Below, piece after piece: positions 50,153 to 59,743 of a DNA stretch of 64,000 bases (positions within the stretch are counted from its first letter, which is position 1; each line of letters opens with the position of its first letter). Under the pieces are notes generated by a model. That model was not told the origin of the DNA and searched no databases. It worked only from the letters and a program-made list of their open reading frames with translations. Where the stretch lies: NCBI RefSeq assembly GCF_000238055.2, contig NZ_KE148312.1, positions 1,794,501-1,858,500 of the forward strand, read 5' to 3'. The DNA comes from Oribacterium parvum ACB1 (lineage in GTDB: Bacteria > Bacillota > Clostridia > Lachnospirales > Lachnospiraceae). The position numbers and the translations under genes are program-made.

Positions 50153-52102
50153 ATGAAAAAATTATTTATTGCGGAGAAGCCTTCTGTTGCCAAGCAGTTT
50201 GCGGAAGCTCTTGGAGTGGGAACAGGAGGGGGGAACCGCGGCTATTTGGAAAATCAGGATTATATCTTTACCTGGTGTGTAGGGCATCTCATCAGTATGA
50301 GTTATCCGGAAAAATACGATGAGGAACTGAAGAAGTGGAAGATGGAATCCCTTCCCTTTATTCCGAAAGAGTATCGCTATGAAGTGATCCCCTCCGTGAG
50401 AGAGCAATTTTCCGTGGTTTCCACCCTTTTACAGAGGAAGGACTTGGAAACCATCTATATCTGTACTGACTCGGGAAGAGAAGGAGAGTATATTTATCGC
50501 CTTGTTGCTTCCCAATGTCCGGAGATTCGTGCGGAAGAAAAACGAGTATGGATTGACTCCCAAACCAAGGAAGAAATTCTTCGAGGTATTCGAGAGGCGA
50601 AGACAAAGACGGCCTATGACAAGCTGGGAACGGCTGCTTATCTTAGAGCAAAGGAAGACTATCTTATGGGAATTAATTTTTCCCGTGTTTTGACCCTTCG
50701 CTACGGAAGAGAGCTTGCGAGAGCCCTTGGAAAGGAAAAATCTACCGTTATTGCAGTGGGAAGAGTGATGAGCTGCGTTTTAGCCATGATTGTACAGCGG
50801 GAAATGGAGATTCGCGCCTTTCAAAAGACGAGCTTTTGGAAGGTTCTCGGAGATTTCAGTTTGGACGGGAAAAATACAGCTCTTTCCTGTGAATTTCGAG
50901 GAAAGGAAGAGAGTAAACACTATAGAGAGTCCGACTTATATAAGAATATGGGCTTTTTACAGGAAGAAAAAGCGAAGACATTTCAGGAAATCTTTCAACC
51001 TTATCCAAGGGAAGGCATCATTACGAGCTTAGAAAAAAAGAAAGAAGTCAAAAATCCTCCGCTTCTTTTTAACCTTGCGGAACTGCAAAACGAATGTGCC
51101 AAGATTTTAAAAATCAGTCCCGATGATACCTTAAAGCTTGTGCAGGAGCTTTATGAAAAGAAGCTGTGCACCTATCCGAGAACGGATGCCAGGGTGCTTT
51201 CTACAGCGGTTTCCAAGGAAATTGAGAAAAATATCCGCGGTCTTTCTGCCTTTCCGCAGTACTTTCCCTTTACAAAGGAGATTCTGGAGCGAAAAAGCTA
51301 CAGCGGTATCGCTAAGACGAAGTACTGCGACGACAAAAAAATCACCGATCACTATGCCATTATTCCTACGGGGCAAGGAAGAACCCAGTACAATAGTCTG
51401 GGAACGCTTCAAAAAAAGGTCTTTGATTTTATTGTCCGTCGCTTTCTCTCTATTTTCTATCCTTCCGCAGAATATAAAAAATACAATCTTTCTATTACTG
51501 TTTTAGAGGAAGAGTTTTTCGCGAGTGAGAAGCAACTTGAAAAGCCAGGTTATCTTCAGCTCTATGAAAAAAGCATAGAGAAGGAAGAAAAGGAAGGGAA
51601 TTCGGAGAATGAGGAGGATGAAGAGAACCGAGTAAGCGGCCTCTCCGGCCTTTCCGGCTTAAAAAAAGGTTCCAAAGTTTATCTTATGAATACCGCCTTA
51701 AAGGAGGGAGAAACCTCTCCTCCGAAACGCTATACTTCAGGAACGATGATTCTGGCCATGGAAAATGCGGGAAAACTGATAGAGGATGAGTCTCTTAGAG
51801 AACAGATTAAGGGATCCGGGATTGGAACTTCCGCAACACGTGCCGGGATTCTTACCAAGCTGGAAAAGAATGAATATATCCGTTTGGATAAGAAGAATCA
51901 GCAGCTTTCTCCGAGCCTTTTAGGAGAGAAAATTGTGCAGATTCTTTGGAACTCTATTCCCTCGCTTTTAAATCCAACCCTTACCGCTTCTTGGGAAAAA
52001 GGTCTTTCTTATGTGGAAGAAGGGACGATAGAAGAGAAGGAGTATATGAAGAAGCTGGAAGATTTTGTACGGAAAAACACGGAAAAGGTGAAATCATCTT
52101 AA
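50153..52102 (+). CDS. topB: DNA topoisomerase III-like (type IA)
   Basis: A 649-residue enzyme. The N-terminal Toprim domain opens with LFIAEKPSVAKQFAEALG; its metal motif reads CTDSGREGEYIYRLV, where the DxDxxGE block has become DSGREGE. The nucleophile is Tyr341 in CTYPRTDARVL. GIGTSATRAGILTKLEKN is conserved. There is no zinc ribbon. A glutamate-rich insertion lies near residue 490, followed by a short glycine-serine repeat (SGLSGLSGLKK). It would decatenate single-stranded regions. It follows galM by one base and overlaps the next start region. Confidence 0.9.
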   Translation: MKKLFIAEKPSVAKQFAEALGVGTGGGNRGYLENQDYIFTWCVGHLISMSYPEKYDEELKKWKMESLPFIPKEYRYEVIPSVREQFSVVSTLLQRKDLETIYICTDSGREGEYIYRLVASQCPEIRAEEKRVWIDSQTKEEILRGIREAKTKTAYDKLGTAAYLRAKEDYLMGINFSRVLTLRYGRELARALGKEKSTVIAVGRVMSCVLAMIVQREMEIRAFQKTSFWKVLGDFSLDGKNTALSCEFRGKEESKHYRESDLYKNMGFLQEEKAKTFQEIFQPYPREGIITSLEKKKEVKNPPLLFNLAELQNECAKILKISPDDTLKLVQELYEKKLCTYPRTDARVLSTAVSKEIEKNIRGLSAFPQYFPFTKEILERKSYSGIAKTKYCDDKKITDHYAIIPTGQGRTQYNSLGTLQKKVFDFIVRRFLSIFYPSAEYKKYNLSITVLEEEFFASEKQLEKPGYLQLYEKSIEKEEKEGNSENEEDEENRVSGLSGLSGLKKGSKVYLMNTALKEGETSPPKRYTSGTMILAMENAGKLIEDESLREQIKGSGIGTSATRAGILTKLEKNEYIRLDKKNQQLSPSLLGEKIVQILWNSIPSLLNPTLTASWEKGLSYVEEGTIEEKEYMKKLEDFVRKNTEKVKSS

Positions 52103-52798
52103 ATGAGTAGAAAGGACACCATGAAAAAAGAAGCTTGTACAACAAAGAAGCTCTTTCCTGAGCTGAAAGCACCTTATGACAACTTGTTACAGGATACACT
52201 TTATCCTTGGGAAGCTCTTCCAAAGATTAAAGCTTGGATTAAAGCTATACAAGAAAGTCTGTCAGATGACTATAATGAGGTAAAGCCGGGAGTATTTATC
52301 CATAAAACGGTAAAAATTTTCCCCAATATCTATCTGGGGGAAAATATCATCATTATGGAAGATTGTGAGCTAAGACCGGGAGCTTTTTTACGAGAAAATG
52401 TTTTTGCGGGAGCCGGTTCCGTACTTGGAAACAGTTGTGAATTTAAAAATGCGGTACTCTTTCCCCATGTGCAGACTCCACACTATAACTATGTTGGAGA
52501 TTCTATTCTGGGGGAATACTCCCACCTTGGGGCAGGAGCCTTAACTTCCAATGTAAAGTCGGATAAGACTCTTCTCAAAATCCATTTCGAAGATGGAGAA
52601 ATCGAGACAGGACTTAAGAAGTTCGGGGCTATTCTTTCCGACCATGTGGAGGTAGGCTGTCAAAGTGTATTAAATCCGGGAACAATTATATTTTCCCATA
52701 CGAATATCTATCCATTGTCCGCTGTTAGGGGTATAATACCCGGTGATTCAATCTATAAGGATAAGAGCACGATTGTGAAGAAGAGAGGAAAGGAATAG
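52103..52798 (+). CDS. Hexapeptide-repeat (left-handed beta-helix) acyltransferase-like protein
   Basis: A 231-residue protein with isoleucine-rich hexapeptide turns ([24 protein letters not shown] by its ends GVFIHK and [37 protein letters not shown]). The fold matches the C-terminal domain of GlmU and related sugar-nucleotide acyltransferases, without a nucleotidyltransferase half; UDP-sugar annotation would be inferred. The ATG at 52103 follows the topB stop directly; an ATG at 52121 has a better ribosome binding site (AAAGGA) and may be the real start. upp follows after four bases. Confidence 0.72.
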   Translation: MSRKDTMKKEACTTKKLFPELKAPYDNLLQDTLYPWEALPKIKAWIKAIQESLSDDYNEVKPGVFIHKTVKIFPNIYLGENIIIMEDCELRPGAFLRENVFAGAGSVLGNSCEFKNAVLFPHVQTPHYNYVGDSILGEYSHLGAGALTSNVKSDKTLLKIHFEDGEIETGLKKFGAILSDHVEVGCQSVLNPGTIIFSHTNIYPLSAVRGIIPGDSIYKDKSTIVKKRGKE

Positions 52799-52802
52799 GA
52801 CT

Positions 52803-53444
52803 ATGAACGAATTTGGAGAGAATGTATTTATTTTAGACCACCCCTTGATCACCCATAAAATCTCAATTTTAAGAGATAAGACGACAGGGACCAATGAATT
52901 TCGCCAGCTTGTAGAAGAAATCGCTATGCTGATGGGTTTTGTGGCACTGTCGGATCTTCCCATGACCAAGGTTCCGGTGGAGACTCCTATTGAAACGGCA
53001 GATACCTATGTGATTGCCGGAAGAAAGCTCGCTATTGTTCCTATTCTCCGTGCAGGCCTTGGTATGGTGTCCGGACTGACAGCCTTGGTGCCTTCTGCAA
53101 AAATCGGACATATCGGTCTTTACAGAGATGAAACGACGCATAAGCCTGTAGAATACTTTTGCAAGCTTCCCAGCCCGATTGAAGAAAGAATTATTGTGGT
53201 TTGTGATCCGATGCTTGCAACAGGCGGTTCCGGTGTGGATGCCATTAACCTAATAAAGAAGCATGGCGGCAAGAAGATAAAGTTTGTATGTATCATTGCT
53301 GCTCCGGAAGGGGTAAAGAAGCTTCATGAAGAGCATCCGGATGTACAGATTTATGTCGGAAACTTAGACAGAGAATTGAATGCTAATGCTTATATCTGTC
53401 CCGGACTTGGAGATGCAGGGGACAGAATTTTCGGAACAAAATAA
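52803..53444 (+). CDS. upp: Uracil phosphoribosyltransferase
   Basis: A 213-residue salvage enzyme converting uracil and PRPP to UMP. Signatures are [22 protein letters not shown] (shown by its start [12 protein letters not shown]), [13 protein letters not shown], the PRPP loop [17 protein letters not shown] and the C-terminal [16 protein letters not shown]. Length is exactly that of the family. RBS AAAGGAAT precedes the ATG. A tRNA gene on the other strand follows. Confidence 0.96.
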   Translation: MNEFGENVFILDHPLITHKISILRDKTTGTNEFRQLVEEIAMLMGFVALSDLPMTKVPVETPIETADTYVIAGRKLAIVPILRAGLGMVSGLTALVPSAKIGHIGLYRDETTHKPVEYFCKLPSPIEERIIVVCDPMLATGGSGVDAINLIKKHGGKKIKFVCIIAAPEGVKKLHEEHPDVQIYVGNLDRELNANAYICPGLGDAGDRIFGTK

Positions 53445-53511
53445 ATATGACAGACGGAGTTTTATGATAAGTTTTCCTGATGGGAGTTTCGCTTATTAAG
53501 GAGCTCCTATC

Positions 53512-53545
53512 AAAAAAAAAGAGGAAAGAATCTTCTTTCCTCTTT
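53512..53545 (-). terminator. Terminator of the minus-strand tRNA-Leu
   Basis: On the minus strand an AAAGAGGAAAGAA stem pairs with TTCTTTCCTCTTT around two bases, followed by a run of T (nine A on the plus strand at 53512-53520). Confidence 0.85.
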
Positions 53546-53550
53546 AAAAA

Positions 53551-53629
53551 TGCCGCTGGCCGGACTTGAACCGGCACGGTTTCCCGCTTGATTTTGAGTC
53601 AAGTGCGTCTGCCATTCCGCCACAGCGGC
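53551..53629 (-). tRNA. tRNA-Leu (anticodon CAA)
   Basis: Read on the minus strand: acceptor GCCGCTG/CAGCGGC with A discriminator, D-stem GCG/CGC, anticodon arm CTTGA-CTCAAAA-TCAAG with anticodon CAA, a short variable arm CGGGAAACCG and T-arm GCCGG-TTCAAGT-CCGGC. CCA is not encoded. This is the only minus-strand gene in the window. Confidence 0.95.
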
Positions 53630-53640
53630 AAGCGCTATAA

Positions 53641-53669
53641 AGAGTAGCATATTTATTTTTTTTTTGCAA
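53641..53669 (-). promoter_or_regulatory. Promoter of the minus-strand tRNA-Leu
   Basis: On the minus strand TTGCAA (53669-53664), a 17-base A-rich spacer, TACTCT (53646-53641). It lies 12 bases before the tRNA. Confidence 0.65.
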
Positions 53670-53740
53670 GCATTGTTTTGAAGAAGAGATTTGTAAGTTC
53701 AGATAAGAATTACCCATTATTTTTATTATAGGAGCAGAGA

Positions 53741-54082
53741 GTGAACTGTTTAGAAGCAAGAAAATATATTTATGACTTCGTGCAAAAAAACTGGGAAGAG
53801 GAAATGGTGGAGGACTTTCTGAAACATCTTCATAGCTGCCCGGAATGTCAAGAGGAACTGCGTATTACGCACATGGTTTATCATGGATTACGCAGTCTTG
53901 ATGACAAAGAGGAGCTGCGTATAGATGGCTCTTATGCGGAGCTGCAGGAAGAAGCAGGGCGCTTTTTGTTTCATTGTCACTTTTTTTCCGCTTTTCGTAT
54001 TGTATCTGAAACACTCGTTTTTTGGGCTGTCACTTTCAGTCTGATTTGTTTTATTGCGAAGTATGGCGTTTACTTAACTTAA
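53741..54082 (+). CDS. zf-HC2-like membrane protein, anti-sigma-factor type
   Basis: A 113-residue protein. The N-terminus NCLEARKYI...HLHSCPECQEEL has the H-x3-C-x2-C arrangement of putative zinc-finger (zf-HC2) anti-sigma proteins; the C-terminus VFWAVTFSLICFIAKYGVYL is one membrane segment. Anti-sigma factors of this shape sit in the membrane and sequester a sigma factor, but no sigma gene is in the window. GTG start with GGAG seven bases upstream. polA follows after 49 bases. Confidence 0.65.
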   Translation: MNCLEARKYIYDFVQKNWEEEMVEDFLKHLHSCPECQEELRITHMVYHGLRSLDDKEELRIDGSYAELQEEAGRFLFHCHFFSAFRIVSETLVFWAVTFSLICFIAKYGVYLT

Positions 54083-54131
54083 GATATCCGAATCAAAGGG
54101 TCGTACTTTAGAGATAGAGTAGGAGGTTTTT

Positions 54132-56726
54132 TTGAACAAGAATAAATTGTTATTAATTGACGGCCACAGCATTTTATCCAGAGCTTTTTACGGTGTTCCC
54201 ATTTTGAGTAATAAAGAGGGGGTTCCCACAAACGGTGTTTTTGGATTTTTAAATATTTTATTTAAAGAAATTGAACTGGAAGAGGCAGATCACGTTGCGA
54301 TTGCCTTTGATATGCCTGTGCCGACCTTTAGACATAAGATGTTCTCCGACTATAAAGGAACGAGAAAATCTATGCCGGAGGAATTAAAGCAGCAGGTACC
54401 GATTCTGCAGGAGCTCCTTACTGCCATGAATGTTCCGATTTTAACGCTGGAAGGCTATGAAGCAGACGATATCCTGGGAACGGTTGCCAAAAGAATGCAG
54501 GGAGAAGGAAAGGAAGTCACCATTGTTTCCGGTGACAGAGACCTTTTACAACTTTCCGATGAGCATATCAAGATTTCCCTTCCGAAGACGGCGAAGGGGG
54601 AGACCAATATTTACAACTACTACCCGAAGGATGTGGAAGCGGAGTGGGGCGTTAGCCCAAAGGAGTTTATTGATTTAAAGGCTCTTATGGGGGACAGTTC
54701 CGACAATATCCCCGGGGTTCCCGGTATGGGAGAAAAAACGGCAACGTGGATTATTGCCAAGTATCACAGTATTGAAAATGCTCTTTCTCATGCGGATGAT
54801 CCGGAATTCAAAGTGCCCAGAAAGCCGAAGGCGGCAGAGGATTTGAAAACCCATTTTGAGCTTGCAAAGTTATCCAAGGAACTTGCAACCATCTGTATTG
54901 ATGCCCCGATAACTTTTCGCTTCGAGGATGCCAAGTTGGAAAACTATGCGAATGCGAAGAGCCTCTCGCTTGTGAAAAAATGGGAGTTTCGCTCTCTGAT
55001 TCCCCGTTTTTCTTCGGAATATACAGAGGAAAGTCTTGCTTTTCAGTTAAAGCCATGGAAGGAGGTTACGGATCCTTATCTTTTTCAGATTGTTGTAAAG
55101 GATGCCGTGAAGCAGGGAGAGATAGGCCTTATTTTAGCAGAGGAAGAAGAGAAGCTTCTTTATCTTGCGCTTTCCGATGAGCGTCTTTACCGAGTTCCTC
55201 TTGGCATTGCGGAAGAAAAGCTTCCGGAGCTTTTTAAAGCTTGCAAGATTTATACTTTGGAAAGTAAGAAAGAGATGCACCTCCATGAGATATTCACGGA
55301 AGGAGAGGTTTATGATTTAGCGATTGCCGCCTATCTTTTGAATCCTCTGAAAGAATCTTATTTTTATGACGATCTGGCAAGGGATTATCTTTCCCTTATT
55401 TTACCCGGAAAAAAAGAACTGAAAGACAGTCGGGAAGAGGGAATTTATCAGGCGCTCATCGCGTTAAAAGCTAGAGATGCCATTTTCTCTAAATTAAAGG
55501 AAGAGGGGCAGTGGGATCTCTATGAGAAGATTGAACTACCGCTTGCAAGAACGCTTTATTCTATGGAAAAGACCGGTATTTTGGTGGATAAGGAAGAGCT
55601 TCTATCTTATGGAAAGGTTTTAAAGGAAAAGCTTGACGAGCTGCAGAAGGATATATATGCCATGGCGGGAGAAGCGTTTAACATCAACTCCCCTCAGCAG
55701 CTCGGTGTGATTTTGTTTGAAAAAATGGGAATAGCGGGAGGAAAGAAGACGAAGACGGGCTATTCCACTGCTGTGGACGTACTGGAAAAACTTTCGGAGG
55801 ACTATCCGATAGTGGCGAAGGTGATGGAATACCGTACTTATGCGAAGCTGAATTCCACCTATGCGGAGGGCTTACTGAACTATATCGGGGAAGACTCCCG
55901 TATACACGGTGTATTCCAACAGACGGTTACGGCAACAGGAAGACTTTCCTCAACGGATCCGAACTTACAGAATATTCCGATCCGAACCGAAATGGGAAGA
56001 CATTTCCGCTCCGTATTTATTCCCAAGGAGGGCTGCGTATTTTTGGATGCGGATTACTCCCAGATTGAACTTCGTATCTTGGCTGCGCTTTCCAAGGACG
56101 AAAAACTGATTGAAGCTTATCGTATGGATAGAGATATTCATAAAGTTACCGCTTCCCAGGTTTTCCATGTACCGCTCGATGAAGTAACGGATGAATTAAG
56201 AAGAAACGCAAAGGCGGTTAACTTCGGCATTGTCTACGGTATTTCCGCTTTTGGGCTTTCTGAGGGCCTAAGTATAGGGCGAGCCGATGCGAAGGAATAT
56301 ATAGAACGCTATTTTACGACTTATCCGAAGGTAAAAGAGTATTTGGATTCGGAAATTGCTTTTGCGAGAGAAAACGGATATGTGAAGACGGTCTTCGGAA
56401 GACGCCGTCCTATCCCCGAGATTCATGCTTCCAACTTTATGCGAAGAAGCTTTAGTGAACGTGTAGCTATGAATTCTCCGATTCAGGGTACGGCTGCGGA
56501 TATGATGAAGGTAGCCATGAATGCAGTTTATGAAAAACTTAAAAGGAACGAGCTTAGGAGCAGAATTGTCTTGCAGGTTCACGATGAGCTTCTTTTGGAG
56601 GTGCCGAAGGAAGAGCTTGAAGAGGTAAGAGAAATTCTGGTTTCCTCCATGGAAAATGCCTTGACTCTTCCGGTTCCCTTCCTTGTGGAAGCGAAGACCG
56701 GGAATAACTGGGAGGAAGCGCACTAA
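54132..56726 (+). CDS. polA: DNA polymerase I
   Basis: An 864-residue polymerase. The N-terminal 290 residues are the 5'-3' exonuclease (LLLIDGHSILSRAFYG, GYEADDILGT, SGDRDLLQL, GDSSDNIPGVPGMGEKTA). The polymerase domain has DADYSQIELRILA, RRNAKAVNFGIVYG and VHDELLLEVPKEE. The middle 3'-5' exonuclease-like domain lacks the DxE and other acidic residues, so no proofreading is expected, as in most Firmicute PolA. TTG start at 54132 with TAGGAGG upstream. The stop overlaps the start of the next gene (TAATG). Confidence 0.96.
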   Translation: MNKNKLLLIDGHSILSRAFYGVPILSNKEGVPTNGVFGFLNILFKEIELEEADHVAIAFDMPVPTFRHKMFSDYKGTRKSMPEELKQQVPILQELLTAMNVPILTLEGYEADDILGTVAKRMQGEGKEVTIVSGDRDLLQLSDEHIKISLPKTAKGETNIYNYYPKDVEAEWGVSPKEFIDLKALMGDSSDNIPGVPGMGEKTATWIIAKYHSIENALSHADDPEFKVPRKPKAAEDLKTHFELAKLSKELATICIDAPITFRFEDAKLENYANAKSLSLVKKWEFRSLIPRFSSEYTEESLAFQLKPWKEVTDPYLFQIVVKDAVKQGEIGLILAEEEEKLLYLALSDERLYRVPLGIAEEKLPELFKACKIYTLESKKEMHLHEIFTEGEVYDLAIAAYLLNPLKESYFYDDLARDYLSLILPGKKELKDSREEGIYQALIALKARDAIFSKLKEEGQWDLYEKIELPLARTLYSMEKTGILVDKEELLSYGKVLKEKLDELQKDIYAMAGEAFNINSPQQLGVILFEKMGIAGGKKTKTGYSTAVDVLEKLSEDYPIVAKVMEYRTYAKLNSTYAEGLLNYIGEDSRIHGVFQQTVTATGRLSSTDPNLQNIPIRTEMGRHFRSVFIPKEGCVFLDADYSQIELRILAALSKDEKLIEAYRMDRDIHKVTASQVFHVPLDEVTDELRRNAKAVNFGIVYGISAFGLSEGLSIGRADAKEYIERYFTTYPKVKEYLDSEIAFARENGYVKTVFGRRRPIPEIHASNFMRRSFSERVAMNSPIQGTAADMMKVAMNAVYEKLKRNELRSRIVLQVHDELLLEVPKEELEEVREILVSSMENALTLPVPFLVEAKTGNNWEEAH

Positions 56727-56983
56727 TGGAAATAAATAAGAAGGACCTTCTTCCCTTAAGTTTTTTACAAAAATCTCCCTATACGGGGTCCTTTCAGGGG
56801 ATACGCTATCGTATTGAAAAACAGGAAGAAGGTGAGGAAAAATCCCTCCTAGTCTATACCTGGCCGGAGCCCTATGCCTTTTCTCATACGCCGGAGGAAG
56901 AGAAGGAAAAGAAAAGTTTTCCTTTTTCCGAAAAAGGCTTGGAGGAGATTCGCCTGTATCTGAGCAGTTTAGGAAATGAGTAG
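56726..56983 (+). CDS. Unrecognised 85-residue protein between polA and coaE
   Basis: I do not recognise it. It starts on the last base of the polA stop (TAATG), so it is translationally coupled. It is acidic and rich in Glu, Lys and aromatic residues (FLQKSPYTGSFQGIRYRIEK, LVYTWPEPYAF, FSEKGLEEIRLYLSSLG), with no membrane segment or signal. A small gene in this place recurs in related genomes I have seen described, so it is probably real. Confidence 0.65.
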   Translation: MEINKKDLLPLSFLQKSPYTGSFQGIRYRIEKQEEGEEKSLLVYTWPEPYAFSHTPEEEKEKKSFPFSEKGLEEIRLYLSSLGNE

Positions 56984-57057
56984 GAATGCTTTTTGTTTTG
57001 CTGTACTAAAAGATTAGTCGGACTGAAAAAGCTTGCGCCGAAACAGCCGGCGGAAAG

Positions 57058-57744
57058 GTGAAAAGCACATTGCAAAAGAAGGATTTAGCAGAAAAGAATA
57101 GTTCAGTAGAACTTCCTTATTTGGCTGAAAAGACTGTTTTTACGGAGAAGAACAGGAAATCGGAAAAGAATATTTTGGCCGTTATAGGTGGAATGGGAAG
57201 CGGGAAAAGTACAGTGCTTTCCATTTTAGAGCAGGAAGGGCAGTATGAAAGACTGGAAATGGACAGGATGGCGAAGGAGTTCTATAAGGATAAAGCATTC
57301 GTAAAGGAACTTTCGTCTGTACTGCCGAAAGAGGTTTTTACCAAAGATGGGGAGTTAAACTTTCCTCTTTTTCGTGCCCTTCTTCTAAAGGAAGAATCCT
57401 ATAGAAGGGCAGTGGAGGAAAGAGTACACCCGCTTGTCTTTCAACTTACAGAGGAAGCCATTGTAAAGGCAAGAAAAGAGGAGAAAAAACTTGCAATAGA
57501 GACGGCTCTTCCGAATATGCATTTTCTTTCTCTTTGCGATGCCGTTCTTTTTGTGGATTGCCCATGGGAAACGCGCCTTTTTCGACTGATGGAAAGTCGG
57601 GGCTATGATAGAGAGGTTGCGGAAAGAATGATGGGGTCACAGGATATTGAAAGATATAAGGAAAGAGCGGATTTTGTGCTTTTTAATGACGGGAATATAG
57701 AAAGGACGGAGAATGCGATTCGCCAGTTTATCCAGCGGTTCTGA
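57058..57744 (+). CDS. coaE: Dephospho-CoA kinase with an N-terminal extension
   Basis: A 228-residue kinase for the last step of coenzyme A synthesis. P-loop GGMGSGKST is at about residues 44-52, then LEMDRMAKEFY, AIETALPNMHFL and VDCPWETRLFRLM, all CoaE features. About 38 extra residues precede the core, rich in Lys and Glu; they are unusual for the family. The GTG at 57058 has GGAAAGG just upstream; a later in-frame start (for example an internal ATG near the P-loop) cannot be excluded. The 3' end overlaps the next gene by 32 bases. Confidence 0.85.
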   Translation: MKSTLQKKDLAEKNSSVELPYLAEKTVFTEKNRKSEKNILAVIGGMGSGKSTVLSILEQEGQYERLEMDRMAKEFYKDKAFVKELSSVLPKEVFTKDGELNFPLFRALLLKEESYRRAVEERVHPLVFQLTEEAIVKARKEEKKLAIETALPNMHFLSLCDAVLFVDCPWETRLFRLMESRGYDREVAERMMGSQDIERYKERADFVLFNDGNIERTENAIRQFIQRF

Positions 57745-58489
57745 TGGAAACTGCAGCTATATCGGGACGGAAGAGGCACATATTTTAATCGATTGCGGGG
57801 TGGGAATTCGAACTATAGAGGCAGGGCTCAAGTCTCTTTCCCTATCTTTAAAAGACATTGATGCTATTTTCTTAACACATGAACACATTGACCATATAAA
57901 AGCTCTCGGAAGTATTCTCAGAAAAGAGGAAATTCCGGTTTACGGAAGTCTCGGAACCTTACAGGGCACCTTACTTTGTAAGAGTTTAAAGAATCTTCCG
58001 AAGGAACTTTTAAATCCGATTTTGACTGACCGAAAATTCAGTGTAAAAGATCTCGATTTATTGCCATTCAGTATTCATCATGATACAGGGGAACCCCTTG
58101 CTTATCGCGCCGAGTCGGGAGAGAAACATTGTGCCATTGCTACAGACCTTGGAACTTATGACGAGTACACAATCAAACATTTGCAAGATACGGATGTCCT
58201 CCTTTTGGAGGCTAACCATGACATAGAAATGCTGGAAAAGGGACCCTATCCCTTGGAACTGAAGCGTAGGATTCTTTCGGACTTCGGACACCTTTCCAAC
58301 GAAAGCAGTGCAGCACTTCTGGAAAAGGTAGTCGGGAGTACACTAAGACAGGTCTTTTTGGGACATTTAAGTAAGGAAAATAATACTCCGGAGCTCGCTT
58401 TACAAACAATTCGGGAGAAGCTTTCGGAAAAGGACTTACCGATTACCGTAGCAAAGCACGGAGAGATTTCTGCAATTGTAGAATGGTAG
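57713..58489 (+). CDS. YycJ/WalJ-like MBL-fold metallohydrolase
   Basis: A 258-residue metallo-beta-lactamase fold protein. The metal motif HEHIDH, SSGSDGNCSYIG near the N-terminus, LLLEANHD and GHLSKENN match the YycJ family; in other Firmicutes it sits in the walRK locus. It is thought to act as a DNA exonuclease, though this is not proven for all members. It overlaps coaE by 32 bases in another frame, so coupling is likely. GGAGA precedes its ATG. Confidence 0.9.
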   Translation: MRFASLSSGSDGNCSYIGTEEAHILIDCGVGIRTIEAGLKSLSLSLKDIDAIFLTHEHIDHIKALGSILRKEEIPVYGSLGTLQGTLLCKSLKNLPKELLNPILTDRKFSVKDLDLLPFSIHHDTGEPLAYRAESGEKHCAIATDLGTYDEYTIKHLQDTDVLLLEANHDIEMLEKGPYPLELKRRILSDFGHLSNESSAALLEKVVGSTLRQVFLGHLSKENNTPELALQTIREKLSEKDLPITVAKHGEISAIVEW

Positions 58490-58529
58490 ATAAAGTAAGA
58501 ATAGTGCACGATAGCAAGGAAAGAGATTT

Positions 58530-59663
58530 TTGAAAAATGATAAACGGAAAAAAATAGTTGGAGTTGTTACCGAATTTAATCCTTTTCATGACGGACACGC
58601 CTTTTTTTTACAAGAAATCAGAAAAAAATATGCTGCGGACTATATTGTTGCCGTGATGTCCGGAGACTTTGTGCAAAGAGGAGAACCGGCCTTTTTTTCC
58701 AAGTTTGAAAGAGGAAGGGAAGCCATTAAAAAGGGGGTGGATTTGCTTGTACAACTTCCGGTTATTTTTTCTCTTTCCGGAAGTCGAGACTTTGCTTATG
58801 GCAGTATAAAACTTCTTCATGAACTCGGGTTTGTAGATCAAATTGTTTTCGGGTCGGAGAGTGGAAATCTGCAAAGACTTAAGGAAATCACTTCTTTTCT
58901 GCAAAAAGAAGAAGAAAATCCGGATTTTCAGAAGACGTTCCGCTCTTATTTGGCGGAAGGCTTTTCCTACCCCGCTGCAAGAGATAAAGCAATACAAAGT
59001 TATTTTCCGGATTCCATTCTTCCTAACGATAATTTAGGAATTTCCTATTTAAGGGCTATAGACACTATTCATACGAAGATGGAGATAGGCATAATATTCA
59101 GAGATAAGAATTTTTCTTCCGCACACAGCTTACGGGAAAAATACAGAGAAGAGAATCAGCTTTTGTATGCAGATATTGAAAGAGTAAAGGACTATCTTTT
59201 CTTTCGAATCATGGAATTGGAAAGAGATGAGATTTCACTAAGTACTTTTCAGGATGTTCATCCGGAGCTTGCAGAACGAATTGTTGATTTTATGAAAGAT
59301 ATTGAAAAAAAACAGCTTGATTTAAGAGAAATAATAAAAGATTTAAAAGGGAAAAACCATACCTATTCCCGTATAAGCAGAGCCCTTATGCATATTCTTT
59401 TGAATATAAGAAAAGAAGATATACAAGAACTGAAGGAAAAGCCGTATCCGTATTTTCGAATTCTCGGATGCAGCAGTAAAGGAGAGGCCTTACTTTCCAG
59501 CTTACCAAAGAACAGTATTATGCGCCTCGGACAGTATCTGAAGGAAAATCAGGAGTTGATGCAGAACAGAAGTCTAAAAATCGACTTATTTGCGGGAAGG
59601 ATTTTTCAAAGTATTTATCCGAAAAGTAAGGATGAATTCCGTGAGTTTTTTATCAAAATATGA
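58530..59663 (+). CDS. tmcAL: tRNA(Met) cytidine acetate ligase-like nucleotidyltransferase
   Basis: A 377-residue protein. The N-terminal nucleotidyltransferase-like fold opens with VGVVTEFNPFHDGHAFFL and has VMSGDFVQRGEPAFF, DLLVQLPVIFSLSGSRDFA and LPNDNLGISYLRAI, the signature of the TmcAL (formerly YlbM/DUF795) family, which makes N4-acetylcytidine at the tRNA-Met anticodon with acetate and ATP. TTG start at 58530, with AAGGAAAGAG nearby. It ends 80 bases before the C-di-AMP receptor gene. Confidence 0.9.
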   Translation: MKNDKRKKIVGVVTEFNPFHDGHAFFLQEIRKKYAADYIVAVMSGDFVQRGEPAFFSKFERGREAIKKGVDLLVQLPVIFSLSGSRDFAYGSIKLLHELGFVDQIVFGSESGNLQRLKEITSFLQKEEENPDFQKTFRSYLAEGFSYPAARDKAIQSYFPDSILPNDNLGISYLRAIDTIHTKMEIGIIFRDKNFSSAHSLREKYREENQLLYADIERVKDYLFFRIMELERDEISLSTFQDVHPELAERIVDFMKDIEKKQLDLREIIKDLKGKNHTYSRISRALMHILLNIRKEDIQELKEKPYPYFRILGCSSKGEALLSSLPKNSIMRLGQYLKENQELMQNRSLKIDLFAGRIFQSIYPKSKDEFREFFIKI

Positions 59664-59743
59664 TATTATTAGGCGGAAAAAGTGTAGTGCTATAGACTTT
59701 AAAAAAAGGAAATGGATTTTTTACAGTAGAGAGGAAGTTTTTC

